Below are positions 1 through 10,517 of a stretch of 58,789 nt of DNA, one piece after another. Each line of letters starts with the position of its first letter. Positions within the stretch are counted from its first letter, which is position 1. The notes below the pieces were generated by a model, which ran no database searches, had not been told where the DNA came from, and was given only the letters and a program-made list of their open reading frames with translations. Source of the stretch: Flammeovirgaceae bacterium (GTDB lineage Bacteria; Bacteroidota; Bacteroidia; Cytophagales; Cyclobacteriaceae); assembly GCA_016709845.1 (NCBI GenBank), contig JADJMA010000027.1:1-58789 (forward strand), in the 5' to 3' direction. Made by a program: the position numbers and the translations under genes.

Positions 1-119
1 GAAGGGTTTATCTTTTGCTGATGTTCCCAAAGCCGTGTTCGCAAGTCTGTAGTCATGCCTACATAGAGAACAGTATGATGGCGGTTAGTGAGAATATAGA
101 CATAAGCCGCAGGAAGCAT
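1..119 (-). CDS. GIY-YIG nuclease-family protein, N-terminal part
   Basis: The reverse strand from the ATG at 119 reads 39 residues and then leaves the window. It opens MLPAAYVYILTNR and continues through LYVGMTTDLRTRL to WEHQ. This is the start of a GIY-YIG fold: a YVYIL strand, a Y-V-G strand, then the R...R-L...E-H helix. In Bacteroidetes such small (about 90-residue) proteins are annotated as GIY-YIG endonucleases, a DNA nuclease or repair fold whose cellular role is mostly unknown. The active-site glutamate and C-terminal half lie outside the window. The family call is confident from the motif; the function is not. Confidence 0.78.
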   Translation of the reverse strand, partial: MLPAAYVYILTNRHHTVLYVGMTTDLRTRLWEHQQKINP

Positions 120-264
120 TTTCTACGAATTTAAGAGATTTTTCGAGCATCAATCAGGCAGCTTTGTTGACGCAATTCATCCCGAGTCAATCCAGAGCGT
201 TATTCGTACAGAATGATAGCAGGTCGTAAATTCAAATAACGTTTTCTATTATTTAAAGGAAACC

Positions 265-311
265 AGCGAAGGATCCATAGTTTCAGGGGTGCTTTTAAAG
301 GATCCTTCGCT
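265..311. repeat. 12-bp perfect inverted repeat in the gap after tamL
   Basis: agcgaaggatcc at 265-276 is repeated exactly in reverse complement at 300-311, with a 23-base loop. It is the only structure I see in the 120-408 gap between the GIY-YIG gene and the end of tamL. It lies just beyond the tamL stop, on the side where tamL transcripts would end, so it may help terminate transcription. It has no clear T-run and could equally be a scattered REP-like palindrome. Confidence 0.5.
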
Positions 312-408
312 CGTTTGTACATCATCCAAATCCGTGTAGTAGTATTCATGATTTATCATTCGATTAACCTCATCGTATAAATCGCTCTGGATTTGGCATA
401 GTTGTATG

Positions 409-2837
409 CTAGAATGGATAATAAATACCCACATTAAAGATTACAGGTTCTCTTTCTGTACCAAAAGGCTTAAGAATTTCACTTGATCCAAAACAAACCG
501 ATTACCGGCTTCCTTGGATCGATCCTTTCATACCCACATCCGGGCGAAGCAACAAAAGAAAAATCGAACACAAGCCAAACCCCGTGCCTACAGCTAGATC
601 TCGATAGAAGTTTGAAATTTTGAACTTCCTTTCCAGGAGGTGTCATCGCCAACTTCTGAAGTCTGAATATCGTAAAGGACCAAACGTTTCCCGACATCAG
701 AAAGACGGCACCGTTGGCAAAGCCGAATAATGTTTCTTAGTTCAACACTTCCCTCAGTAATATATCACCGGGCTTCTCAAAACTATAATCGAAGAGTCAA
801 TTCTTCCTTCGGATCACTGAAGATTCGAGGGTACACTGTAAGGGCTAACCTGCGGGGTAACCAGGCCCCGGATGCTGTTGCTACCAACAAAAAATATTTT
901 CTCATAAGGTAACTTCATTAGCGCTATAGGCGTACCCGATGCCTCCGTGAAAGCGATAAGAAAGCATCGTGTTTTTATCTATGATCTGATTTCGCCTGCC
1001 GTCTAAGCTCAATCGTACGTATTGGTATAATTCAAGTCCCCGATCTAAGATATAACCGGGTTCCGCAAAAGTTGAATAACGTGCCGCACCCGACTCAGCC
1101 TGTAATCTGAATAAGTAAAGTTCCGTTCTATATTCCCGTAATTGGTGACCGGGTTCCAGGTTACTCCAAAATCACTTCTACCCACAAAGGATTGGTTTAA
1201 ATGAATTTTTAAGTTGTTACCATCGTTTTCCTGAAGATCAGTAAGAAGAGCATTGAAAGGCACTATCCAAGTAGATTGAACTAACGTTAAGGTTGATAGC
1301 GTAAATGAATTAGGTACGTTTTTCATTCTGCCGGAAGTATAGGTATCCGATACTGTGTTGATCGATCGGGTGTACTCCGGACAGCGGTGTACGTAGAACC
1401 CGGCCAACAGTCGGGTTCCGCGGATTATATTCTCGCGAAACGAAATTGAAGGCTTTTCTCGGTCAAGTGTAAAAGAAACTGCGGACGTAGTACTACCGTT
1501 AACACTTTCGCTTCGGTACTGGCATAAACATTATTGGGATCGGTGGCTGACGCACACCCTCAAACCGAATCGCCCACAGCTCCGTGACTTCATGCCGCCA
1601 AATACATTTCTCTTTTTAAGTTAGTGCTGATGTACGGACCGGGTATCCCTGGGTCATGCGCCCAATCTCCCGCCTCATTCGACCAGAATACTTGTTGAGG
1701 TCCACAAAAACATTGGCAATAAATTTACCATCCGAGAATCGTAGTTCATGTTGATGAATTTGAAAATGTCAAGATTGGCAAGTTGCCGTTGGGTATCAAA
1801 AATCCGTTCGAGCTTATAAGCTGTCGCGCTTAATGAAAACACGTTGGGCTAATAATTTTTACTGTATTCACTTTTAAAATAATTAAAGGTGATATTATAT
1901 TTTTCAACGGATTGACGCTTCAGGGTATCGGTAGAAATTTACCCCGGCATCGGTGGTGAATGAAATAGAATCAATATGAAATATCTTATGGGAATCTCTG
2001 CGCGGGATTCTTTATTTCAACCTGCAGGCAATCGGTAACTTCCCATAGGCGGTGTCAATAGAAAACTCAACGTATTGACGGGTAAAATCAAAATAGCCCA
2101 GGTTTTTCATTTGCAGATCAAGGCGCTCGCGTTCCTTATTCAGTTTATCCTGGTCGTACCGGTCATTTATTTTAATAAGGCTGGCCGATCGGGTACTTTG
2201 TACAATGGAATCAATTTTTTGTCAGCGATCTGGTAAAAATCGTATCATAAAAGGAAGGCCGGCCTGGTTCTATGTGGTAAACAACGCCCACGCGTTTTTA
2301 AATTCTTTGGTACGATAGCTAATAGAGTTCTCAAAGTATCCACGATTGAAAAAGGTGGTCAGACAATTTTTCAACGGTAGCATCCAGACTGGTACTATCA
2401 AAAATGGTAGCGGGTTCACCCCATTGCATAAAGAGATTTCCATTTTCAATTTGCCATCCAGTGTAGCCACCTTCTCTTACTTTCTATACTGCAGGGATGT
2501 TAATTTCTTTTGGTTTTGGTTCCTGCAATTTTGCGATCAATTTCTCAACCAGCTTTACCTTTTTATCAATAAATTTTTGTTGAGTATAATTCCTTTTTCC
2601 TTCCTGATACATCCAAACCAGGGAATTGATAGGCAGCCCAAAAAGTTTTCGGTTTACCTTTTTTACATATAAATCCGAAAGCCCCTCTTTATTAAAGCCT
2701 TTGGGTGCCTCAATAGTTTGGTGGTATAACAACTTTTGATTTTCTTGGAGATAGCAGGTACCCAGACAACCACTGACGAGCCACGCCAGACACAGGAATG
2801 AAAAAAGTTTTATAGGTTTACCCACGTATGATCTCAA
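409..2837 (-). CDS. tamL: TamL/BamA-family outer-membrane assembly lipoprotein, frame broken many times
   Basis: The N-terminal segment (2484-2837) has a lipoprotein signal ending LVSGC, followed by a POTRA-like region. After several frame changes, translations near 700-920 give FVGSNSIRG and GDILLEG, then NGAVFLMSGNVW. These are the hallmark BamA/TamA barrel motifs ahead of the last strands. The final piece reads VIFNVGIYYPF and a stop at 409, the expected barrel C-terminus. The total of about 809 codons matches TamL, the lipoprotein partner of TamB in Bacteroidetes outer-membrane biogenesis. The ATG at 2837 overlaps the divergent methyltransferase start by 10 bases; the GTG at 2825 would avoid this. 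The region 1400-2300 is hardly readable. I think sequencing error is more likely than a true pseudogene. Confidence 0.75.
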
Positions 2838-3573
2838 AAGCTAAAATTAAGCATCTCAAAGCGTTGCAAGTAAAGAAATACCGAAAACAGGAGCAATGCT
2901 TTGTGGTGGAAGGCACGAAAAGTGTAATTGAGTTGATAAAGGCAGACTATGAGGTGATATGGTTAGCTGGCACCGAACACTTTTTGCATCAGAATTCACA
3001 GGCCATCCAGAACCTTAACGGTGAGGTGGTTTTAGCAACAGAAATGGAATTAGTAGCGGCCGGGAGTTTTAAAACCAACGAAGGCGCCCTCGCGGTTGCC
3101 GGATGAAGCCCAATGCGGCTTTTACGCCCGATCAAAACGGAATAGTACTGGTCATGATGATATTCGTGATCCGGGTAATTTGGGAACTATTATCCGTACT
3201 GCAGATTGGTACGGAGTTAAACAAATTATTGCTTCCGAGAGTCAACCGACTTTTTACAATCCCAAAGTATTGAGTGCTACGATGGGATCTTTTTGTCGGG
3301 TACAGGTTTTCTATACCGATATTGAATCTTACCTCACGATGGCAAGAAGACCAATATATGGTACTTTTTTGGATGGTCTGGATGTTCATCAATTAAATTT
3401 TAAAGAGGGTGGATTGATCGTAATCGGTAATGAGTCGAATGGAATTTCAAGATCCATTGAAAAATTAGTAACTCAAAAAATTACCATTCCCGGTATGGTA
3501 GTGCCGAGTCATTGAATGCGGCTATAGCCACAGGTGTAATTCTGGATTGGGTAATGAATCAAAAAAGGATTGA
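2828..3573 (+). CDS. TrmH/SpoU-family RNA 2'-O-methyltransferase, frameshifted
   Basis: SPOUT-class methyltransferases transfer a methyl group from S-adenosylmethionine to a ribose 2'-OH in tRNA or rRNA. The N-terminal part (2828-3106) holds KYRKQEQCFVVEG, the RNA-binding substrate domain of SpoU proteins. The catalytic half contains all three SpoU motifs: DIRDPGNLGTIIRTADWYG, then IGNESNGIS, then, after a frame change near 3505, AESLNAAIATGVILDW. Frame breaks lie near 3100, 3150 and 3505. The end at 3571-3573 assumes one missing base in a run of A; otherwise the frame runs to about 3640. It is divergent from tamL, a common Cytophagales arrangement. The target nucleotide cannot be told from sequence. 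Confidence 0.85.
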
Positions 3574-3591
3574 CTTCCTTGAGCCGCTTCT

Positions 3592-4349
3592 TCAGAAATT
3601 TTTGGGCATGTTCTTTCCTAAATACCGATCGATGAAGTAGTGCCCCAGATAAATAAGTGGAGTTAAAAGGATAGCAACCGTGAACTTGTAGATATAATTA
3701 GTAATGCCAATGGCAAATTTGCTGCCCCGAGAATATCCCGATGAACGCAATGTATAATACAGCAAGCTATCGATAAACTGAGAGACCAGTGTAGAGCCGG
3801 TGGCCCGGAGCCAGAGCATTTTATGTCCGGTTATTTTCCGCAACTTTTGAAATACAAACACATCCACCAATTGGCTAATTAAAAAAGCGGATAGCGAGCC
3901 AATAATGATTCGCTGCCCTTGACCAAAAATTTTGTTGAAGGCAAAATCTATATTAAAAAAATTGCCTTGCAGATCCTGATTGTTTGCCTCGAGCCACCAG
4001 GCCGCAGGAGGAGTCTCATCGTGAAGAAAACAACAAGGAAGCAGTAGGTAATAAAAAAAGCAGCTAAATAAGCTGATTCGTTTTTACACCGGCTTTCCAA
4101 AATATTCATTAATTAAATCGGAGGTTATAAAAACAACAGGCAGATAACCGCCCTGCGGTAAGATTAAAATCCATCGTAAAGCCCAGGATGGAGAGCCCTG
4201 CCGGTTGCAGTCCAAGCGTACCTTCTCCAGAGAAAATCTTTATGCACAATCATCTCAGCGAGAATAGCATTGGTCAGAAAAATACCTGACAGCACTACAA
4301 ATAATCTATTTTTCTTCTGTTCCAGGTTTTCTGTCATAGGGTAATTCAA
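3592..4349 (-). CDS. yhhQ: YhhQ-family queuosine precursor transporter, frameshifted
   Basis: An integral membrane protein that imports queuosine precursors (preQ0/preQ1) for tRNA modification. The N-terminal helix reads RLFVVLSGIFLTNAILAEMI (4164-4349) and the C-terminal part FVFQKLRKITGHKMLWLRAT, then STLVSQFIDS and NYIYKFTVAILLTPLIYL (3592-3870). Those three stretches are typical of the VUT/YhhQ family. The middle (about 3870-4160) continues in other frames with AAWWLEANNQDLQGNF and SLSAFLISQLVDV. The reconstructed length of about 250 residues fits the family. The start is at 4349 or, more likely, the ATG at 4337. Either overlaps the 3' end of rnz, so the two genes are probably co-transcribed. 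Confidence 0.82.
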
Positions 4350-5250
4350 ATGTAGTTCCTTCTATCGCTAATTCGGTATTAAGAAAAACCTCCTTAGCTT
4401 CTTGTAACAACGGTTCAAGATTTTGATAGCGGGCAGAAAAATGACCAATCAAAAGTTTTCCAACACCGGCACGTTTTGCTATCGTAGCGGCTTCGCGGGT
4501 GGTGCTGTGTTTTGTTTCATGTGCTTTGTCCTTCTCGTTCTCCATAAAGGTAGCTTCATGATATAAAACCGTTACGCCTTCAATGTGTTTAAGCATCGGT
4601 TCATTCCACGCGGTATCCGAACAAAAGGCAAACGAGTAGGAGGGCAGCGGGGGAAGCGTGTAATCCGCGTTGAGGTAAAGCACTTTTCCGTTTTCGTCAA
4701 TCACATCCACGCCCTTCTTTAACTGGGCGATATGTTGTAATAACATGCCTGGCTTTAGTTTTTCTTTGTTCAGTTTAACCGGCTTCCGTTTCTCCTTAAA
4801 TAAAAATCCGGCACACGGTAACTTATGAATCAGGGGTATGGTTTCTACCGTAAGAACATCATCATGATGTAAAAGGGTTGAAGATTGCGGATCGAACGAA
4901 TGAAACTTAATCTCGTAGTTTAAAACTGATTTGGAATATTTGAGTTGAAGTAGAATTATTTCGTCTAGTCCCCGTGGACTATGGAGATGAAGTTCGTTGG
5001 TTCGCCTTTGCAGATGCATGGAAAAGAGCAGTCCCATCAGGCCCAGGTAATGATCGCCATGCAAATGGCTAATAAAGATTCTGTCGATCTTGTGAATCGG
5101 AATCTGGTAGCGAAGTAATTGCATTTGCGTGCCTTCGCCACAATCAATCAAAAAGTGATGGTTTTGAATAACCAAATACTGGGATGTAGGAAACCGGCCA
5201 TGCGCTGGCAAGGCTCCGCTTGATCCAAGAATGGTTAATGAGAAACTCAA
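4306..5250 (-). CDS. rnz: Ribonuclease Z
   Basis: A metallo-beta-lactamase-fold endonuclease that removes 3' trailers from tRNA precursors. The 314-residue frame is intact, one of few in this part. It begins SLTILGSSGALPAHGRFPTS. It carries DCGEGTQMQL at about 36-45 and the zinc-binding HLHGDH at 62-67. Further zinc ligands lie in CSDTAWNEP and YHEATF, and a C-terminal GHFSARY closes the active site. The length matches the usual 300-310 residues. In Cytophagales this gene often precedes a STAS protein and purC, as here. The 3' end overlaps the following yhhQ gene. Confidence 0.95.
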   Translation of the reverse strand: MSFSLTILGSSGALPAHGRFPTSQYLVIQNHHFLIDCGEGTQMQLLRYQIPIHKIDRIFISHLHGDHYLGLMGLLFSMHLQRRTNELHLHSPRGLDEIILLQLKYSKSVLNYEIKFHSFDPQSSTLLHHDDVLTVETIPLIHKLPCAGFLFKEKRKPVKLNKEKLKPGMLLQHIAQLKKGVDVIDENGKVLYLNADYTLPPLPSYSFAFCSDTAWNEPMLKHIEGVTVLYHEATFMENEKDKAHETKHSTTREAATIAKRAGVGKLLIGHFSARYQNLEPLLQEAKEVFLNTELAIEGTTFELPYDRKPGTEEK

Positions 5251-5271
5251 GGATTAATTTGAAAATTATTT

Positions 5272-5337
5272 AATTTGAAGATATGAAAATGAGCTAAGAT
5301 GAATTTTCAAATTGAAATATTTTCAAATCTTCAAATT
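5272..5337. repeat. Imperfect 19-bp inverted repeat between the STAS gene and rnz
   Basis: The left arm at 5272-5290 pairs with the right arm at 5319-5337 around a 28-base AT-rich loop, with one or two mismatches. The STAS stop codon (5336) lies inside the right arm. The hairpin could slow or end transcription between the two co-directional genes, but it has no clean GC stem. Confidence 0.45.
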
Positions 5338-5707
5338 AGTCACCGTCTTTCATGTCTTTTTCAATTTCGTGCATGAATACGGCATCAATTCCTTCCTCTA
5401 CAGTAGGCAGAATATTGAGCACACTATCAATTGTGAAATCTTAATCAGTTTCATGGTGTGATCAGAAAGTTTGGTGAGAATAAAAATTCCATTGTCTTCC
5501 TGCAACACGCGGTTGCCCACCAGAAGCACTAAGGCCAGACGAATCGGTATATTTTACTTCAGAGAGATCCAGGATAATATTCCGTACGCCTTCGGCATGT
5601 AACGTCACCATTTCCGATTTCAATTGAGGGGCAATGCTCGAATCAAGCTTTTCTTCGTTTAGCCGAAACAGGGTGTACTTTTCTTGTTTATCGATCGAAT
5701 ACTTCAT
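5336..5707 (-). CDS. STAS-domain anti-sigma factor antagonist, frameshifted
   Basis: A small (about 123-residue) SpoIIAA-like protein. The N-terminal ORF has a beta-strand start, then VRNIILDLSEVKYTDSSGLS. The serine in DSSG is the residue phosphorylated by partner kinases in this family, which releases sigma factors or controls other switches. After frame breaks near 5520 and 5410 the rest reads LSDHTMKLIKISQL, then DSVLNILPTVEEGIDAVF and a stop. That is a normal STAS C-terminus. Single-domain STAS proteins at this position next to rnz and purC are common in Cytophagales. The partner kinase is not in the window. Confidence 0.82.
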
Positions 5708-5798
5708 AAGAACTCTTTAGGGGCCTAAAATTAAGTTAATTTATCCCAAGATTGTCATTAAGAATGACAATTCTGTCCTTCGGGACATAAACCGTTAA

Positions 5799-6740
5799 TC
5801 AGTTTTTTGAGCTTATATAATTAACGATACTCCGCTCAATTCGTTCGGGCAGAGAATCATAATTCACCGGGGCCAGCGATTCTCCGGTCATTTGCCGATA
5901 TAATTCCTGATAGCGATCGGAGATAGATTGAACAATCTCGTCTGTCATCTCAGGAACGGATTGCCTCTTTGCCCTGAAATCCGTTTTCGATTAACCATTG
6001 CCTGACAAACTCTTTAGATAATTGTTTTTGAATTTCCCCTTTTCGCTGGCATTCCTCATACCCTTCTTTATAAAAATAACGACTCGAATCCGGAGTATGC
6101 ACCTCATCAATCAGATAGATTTTACCATCATGCTTACCAAACTCATACTTGGTGTCCACCAGGATTAAACCCTGCTCGGCAGCCATCTCCGTTCCTTTTT
6201 GATAGAGTGCATACGTGTATGCCTCGAGTTGCTCGTATTCTTTTTCATTTACGATGCCGCGCGCCAAAATATCTTCTCTCGAAATATCTTCGTCATGGCC
6301 CACTTTCGCTTTGGTGGTGGGTGTAATGATGGGAGTCGGTAATTTGTCATTCTCCTTCAGCCCCTCGGGAAGAGCAACGCCACAAATTTTTCTTTTGCCG
6401 GCTTTGTATTCACGAGCCGCATGCCCGGCTAAATATCCTCTCACCACCATTTCAACTGCGTAGGGTTCACACGTAAAGCCAATCGTTACGTTAGGGTCAG
6501 GGTAGTAATAACCCAATTGGGCACCACCATTTTGGTGGCTTGCAGATTATAAGCAGCGATTTGATTCAACACCCGCCCCTTATCGGGAATAGCTTTCGGA
6601 AGCACAACGTCAAAGGCCGAAATGCGATCGGTGGCAACCATAACCATGGTATCACCAAAATAGTAAACATCACGCACCTTGCCTCGATAAAAACCGGTTT
6701 GCCCGGGAAATGTAAAATGGGTCTCTTTTATTGCATTCAT
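5799..6740 (-). CDS. purC: Phosphoribosylaminoimidazole-succinocarboxamide synthase, frameshifted
   Basis: SAICAR synthase of purine synthesis (CAIR + aspartate + ATP to SAICAR). The N-terminal part (6486-6740) shows YRGKVRDVYYFGD, VATDRISAFDVVLP and IPDKGRVLNQIAAYN. The middle has EMVVRGYLAGHAAREYKAGK, TPIITPTTKA and LILVDTKYEFGKHDG, then DEVHTPDSSRYF. These are all classic PurC motifs. The last 50 residues continue in another frame to a stop at 5799. Breaks lie near 6500 and 5960. About 313 residues, the longer PurC form usual in Bacteroidetes. An essential gene broken twice is good evidence that the breaks are errors. Confidence 0.93.
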
Positions 6741-6799
6741 CGGTGGATAATCTATTGAAGAAAGTTACAAAATGTTCATTAACCGTAAATTAAAACTAA

Positions 6800-6840
6800 T
6801 AAGATTAAGAAAATCCCCTCTTCATTTCTTAATGATCTTA
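6800..6840. terminator. Hairpin between the MORN gene and purC
   Basis: taagattaagaaa at 6800-6812 pairs with tttcttaatgatctta at 6825-6840, with a 3-base bulge. It lies in the gap upstream of purC and downstream of the MORN gene, both on the reverse strand. It could end the MORN transcript. The stem is AT-rich, so support is modest. Confidence 0.35.
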
Positions 6841-6878
6841 ATGGTAAAAAATAGTTAGCTATTACGCTTTCTGTCAAA

Positions 6879-8180
6879 CTATTTCTCATCTATTAAAATG
6901 CCAGCCCTGAAAACGAGTGTCTTCACTACCTTGCCCTGCTCATCATACTCTTTCCACTCATTGTGTTTTTTATTGGCTACGTAATTACCTTGTTCTTTGA
7001 TTTTGCCGGTTGGATAATACGCGGTGTAAAGCCCATGCTGTCGGCAGCGATACTCGCACACGGAAAGTATCTTACCATCCTCATAATAATTCTTAACCGG
7101 CCCAGTAATCAGATTGTATTTCCAGGTCTCCTCGGTTGATTTTTGGCCATTAGGAAAATACAGCGTTCGGGTTCCATGCAACTGACCATCTTCATAATTC
7201 TCTTTCATGCTTGGTGTTTTACCATCGGCCGCATAAAAGATCCAGGTCCCATTGGGTTTTCCTTCACGGAAAGATTTCTCAAAAACAAGTTGACCTTCGG
7301 CTGTATACTCGGTCAGCTTGCTATCGCGACCATTTAAGGCGAATTGTTCTTTCGCTCTTATTTTTCCATTGGTATAGTAATCAACATTGTTACCCACCTT
7401 AGCACCCGATTTAAATTGATACGTATGGCGCAGGGTACCATCTGCATAGTATCCGATATTTTCTCCATGAAGTTGGGCATTCATAAAATGTCCCTCTAAT
7501 AGTTTATGCCCCTTGCTGATCGTAATGAATAAAATCCCCCACCTTTTCACCTTCTTTAATGGTGTAAACCAGTTCTAATTGGGTGTTGGGATAATAAAGT
7601 TTGTAGAACCCGGCTATAAATCCATCCTTATAATTGGCTTCACTTTCTAAGGAACCCTTTTCATAAAATGTTTTTGTGATTCAGTTTGGCTTTTGATTTT
7701 TGTAGGTAATCTCTTTTTGAGGTTGGCCCGAAGGATAATACTCTTTGATAAACCCATCCGGTTTTCCTTTTACAAACAATCCTTCTTGTTTTAAAATCCC
7801 GGTAGGAAATAAGACTTCACGCTATCCACCAGTTTATTGTTCTGATAAAAGGCGCTTTGAATAGGATGGCCTTGCGGGTCGTACACAGCTACCGAACCAT
7901 GGCGCAAGCCATTTTCATAATCAATTTTTCGGATGAGTGTTCCGTTCTCGTGATATTCGTAAAAGGTTCCCCACCTAACACCTCCCTTAAAGGTACCTTC
8001 AAGGGCCAGTTTACCCGATTCAAAATATTTTCGATAAGCACCGTCCAGCGTTTGTCCATCGGTTGCCGAGGCAACATACTCTTCTTCCACATGCAGATGC
8101 ATAGGATCATAGTACGTCTTCACGATTTTGTGCGCTCCCAAAATAGCTGCTGAACAAAAGAGAATCAGAATTAAACGCAT
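6879..8180 (-). CDS. Secreted MORN-type (YwqK-like) repeat protein, frameshifted
   Basis: A signal peptide (MRLILILFCSAAILG) is followed by a long array of short beta-hairpin repeats: YFESGKLALEGTFKGG, then YHENGTLIRKIDYENG, YYADGTLRHTYQFKSG, YFPNGQKSTEETWKYN and YYPTGKIKEQGNYVAN. This Y-x-x-G-x-x repeat of about 22 residues is the MORN_2 / YwqK pattern. The pieces 7791-8180 and 6879-7550 are joined by matching repeats in another frame (for example EYYPSGQPQKEITYKNQK), so this is one gene of about 430 residues. In Bacteroidetes such proteins are widespread, exported and without known reaction. Automatic labels of 'toxin-antitoxin antitoxin' for this family should not be taken literally. Confidence 0.8.
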
Positions 8181-8282
8181 GATAACCTTTATGTATTTAC
8201 AGGAGTTTAAAACTCAAATTATGGAGTAAAATTCCTAATACCTAATCTGGTTAAACGAATGGACAAAGAGATGTTGTATAGC

Positions 8283-9455
8283 TTACATCCTTTCGATGAC
8301 GATAGCGGAAGCTCCGCCACCTCCATTACAGATACCGGCAACTCTAGCGTGGCATTGTTTTGTTTCAAAACGTTAGCTAATGTAATCGTGATTCTTGCAC
8401 CCGAAGCACCTAGCGGATGACCCAAAGCTACCACCACCGTTTACATTTACCTTAGCGGGATCAAGCTCCAACTTCATGTTATTAGCCAACGCAACGGCTG
8501 AGAACGCTTCGTTAATTTCGTAATAGGCAACATCTTTTTATCGATACCTGCCGCTTTGATTGCTTTCGGAATAGCGAGCGAAGGCGTAGTAGTAAACCAC
8601 ATGGGGTCCTGCGCAGCATCGGCAAACCCTCGTATTCTGGCAATAGGTGTAATACCCAATTCTTTTGCTTTCTCTTTACTCATCAATATTACCGCAGCAC
8701 CACCATCGTTGATGGTCGATGCATTGGCGGCTGTAGCCGTACCTTCTTTGCCAAACACCGGTTTAATGCTGGAATCTTATCGAAGTTTACATTCTTGTAT
8801 TCTTCATCTTCGGCAAACAACGTTACTTCTCCTTTTCGCCCGGTTATTTCTACAGGTATTACTTCATCTTTAAATTTCCCTGCCGCCCACGCAGCCGCAG
8901 CACTTATAGGAATTGATGGCATAGGCATCCTGATCCGCACGGTACGATATTCATTTCTTTGGCAGTATTATCAGAACAAACACCCATGGCGCAACGATTA
9001 TAAACATCCGTTAATCCATCATACGTGAGCCCATCAAGTAACTCACCGTTTCCATACTTGTATCCATAGCGGGCCTTCATCAGGTAGTAGGGGATATTCG
9101 ACATGCTTTCTGCTCCAACTGCAACAACAACCTCATTTTGACCAAGCATAATGGATTGTGCACCCACCATAATGGCTTTCATACCCGAAGCGCAAACTTT
9201 GTTAACCAACGTACACGGAATGGTATAACCAAGCCCTGCGCCAGCAGCCACCTGCGTAGCGGGAGCTTGCCCTAATCCGGCTGAGATAACATTTCCAAAA
9301 AATAATTCCTGAACCTGTTTTGCATCAAGATTGATTTTACTCATGGCTGCCTTCACAGCGAGTGAGCCTAGTTGTGTTGCCGATAAACCAGCCAGGGTAC
9401 CGCCAAAACTTCCAATCGGTGTGCGTACGGCAGATACTATATATATTTCTTTCAT
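8283..9455 (-). CDS. Acetyl-CoA C-acetyltransferase (thiolase), frameshifted
   Basis: Condenses two acetyl-CoA to acetoacetyl-CoA or runs the reverse thiolysis. The N-terminal ORF starts MKEIYIVSAVRTPIGSFGG and has the nucleophilic cysteine in NKVCASGMKA (about residue 88). Later frames give TAANASTINDGGAAVILMS, then VVALGHPLGASGARI with the active histidine, and VAGICNGGGGASAIVIERM with the second cysteine, ending at 8283. About 391 codons, normal for thiolases. Breaks lie near 8950, 8760, 8540, 8430 and 8350. All catalytic residues are present, so the enzyme is probably intact in the organism. Confidence 0.92.
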
Positions 9456-9518
9456 ATCAGTGCGTTTTTTTTGCTCTATCTAACTATTGACTATTGACTA
9501 TATACTATCGACTGTTTA

Positions 9519-10358
9519 CTACCAATCCGGTTTACCTTTATCTTTGAGGCTTTGTTGCCTTCCGTTTATTTTGTTGCAGGTATTGAATCTCTTGATTTTT
9601 CATTGCCTCCAGAATCATCTTTGCTTTCTCTTCGCTCATTTCCATTTGCTTGAGTTTGTCTGATACGGAAGGAGGAATATCTTTTTTCTCTTTATTCTCT
9701 TTCTGTTGTTCGTCTTCCTTTTGTTGGTCCTGCTTCTCTTTATCTTTTTGTTCCTGCTCTTTCTTCTCCTGGTCTTGCTGCTCTTTTTTATCTTTGTTTT
9801 CCTGATCTTGCTTTTCTTTCTGATCCTTCTTTTCGTCTTTATTCTCTTCCTTGTTCTGGTCTTTCTTATCTTTATTTTCTTCTTTCTTGTTAGGATCGTT
9901 CTTTTTCTGCTCCGCTTCTTTTTTCTTTTGCTCTTCTGATTGCTGTTTCACCATTTCGTAATTGTAGCGGGCATCCTCATTCATAGGATCTGCTTTCAAG
10001 GCCTGTTTAAAATTAGCGAGTGCTTCTTCGTATTTGTTTTGTTGGTTAGCAAGAACGCCCAATTGTTGATGAGCAATGGATCGAAGTTTAGCATTACTGC
10101 TTTGTGTAACCGGTTGGTAACTGTTGGCTGTGTACGTGGTATCATGCGATTGAAAATAGGCATTAGCCATATTAAGCTGCACTTCATCCTCCTTTACACC
10201 CAAAGAATCAACCAGATACCGATATTTGGAAATAGCGGTCTGGAAGTCTCCTTTTGTAGGCTTCTTTCGCTTCAGATTTCAGGGAATTAATTTTCCGATC
10301 TCACCGGATCAACCAACACCGCCATCATCATAAACAAAACCAATCCCTTCACCATCAT
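9519..10358 (-). CDS. batC: BatC-like TPR protein with charged low-complexity tail, frameshifted
   Basis: From the ATG at 10358 a signal-like helix (KGLVLFMMMAVLV) leads, after breaks near 10310 and 10265, to tetratricopeptide repeats (QLGVLANQQNKYEEALANF, then PMNEDARYNYEMV). A stretch of about 75 residues made almost only of K, E, Q and D follows, then PPSVSDKLKQMEMSEEKAKM. The natural end appears to be QQSLKDKGKPDW and a stop at 9519, reached by a one-base shift. That C-terminus is typical of BatC in the Bacteroidetes Bat operon (aerotolerance-related, envelope stress). It lies downstream of batB. The function of Bat proteins is still poorly defined. Confidence 0.78.
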
Positions 10359-10428
10359 CTCCCTATTTTAATCTTTCCTATTTCTCAACTTTTGGTTCTT
10401 TACTTTCAATTTTCCGCATTCTTAATTG

Positions 10429-10511
10429 TCAATTACTCATTGTCAATTGTCAACTATCCATTATTAATTGCTCATTGTCAACTATCCATTGTCTCCCGAT
10501 AGCTATCGGGA
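10429..10511. repeat. Short direct repeats and an 18-bp perfect palindrome between batC and batB
   Basis: The gap holds several near copies of attgtcaactatccatt within about 70 bases, then the perfect palindrome tcccgatagctatcggga at 10494-10511, 6 bases from the batB stop (10518-10520). Related actattgact repeats occur at 9485-9520 after batC. Palindromes with this core often recur between Bacteroidetes genes, so it may be a dispersed REP-like element. Confidence 0.6.
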
Positions 10512-10517
10512 TGTTAA

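Noticed and set aside
2346..2672. Forward frame of 108 codons rich in phenylalanine
   Set aside because: Antisense to the tamL N-terminal half; the reverse strand has a lipoprotein signal and family motifs.
6879..8180. Toxin-antitoxin function for the MORN-type protein, as its usual automatic label suggests
   Set aside because: It has a signal peptide and only structural repeats, with no partner toxin gene nearby.
8556..8873. Forward frame of 105 codons
   Set aside because: A shadow of the thiolase gene, which shows all catalytic motifs on the other strand.
9706..9939. Forward open frame made almost only of L, F, V and I
   Set aside because: It is the antisense of the lysine/glutamate-rich tail of BatC; the composition is forced by the other strand.
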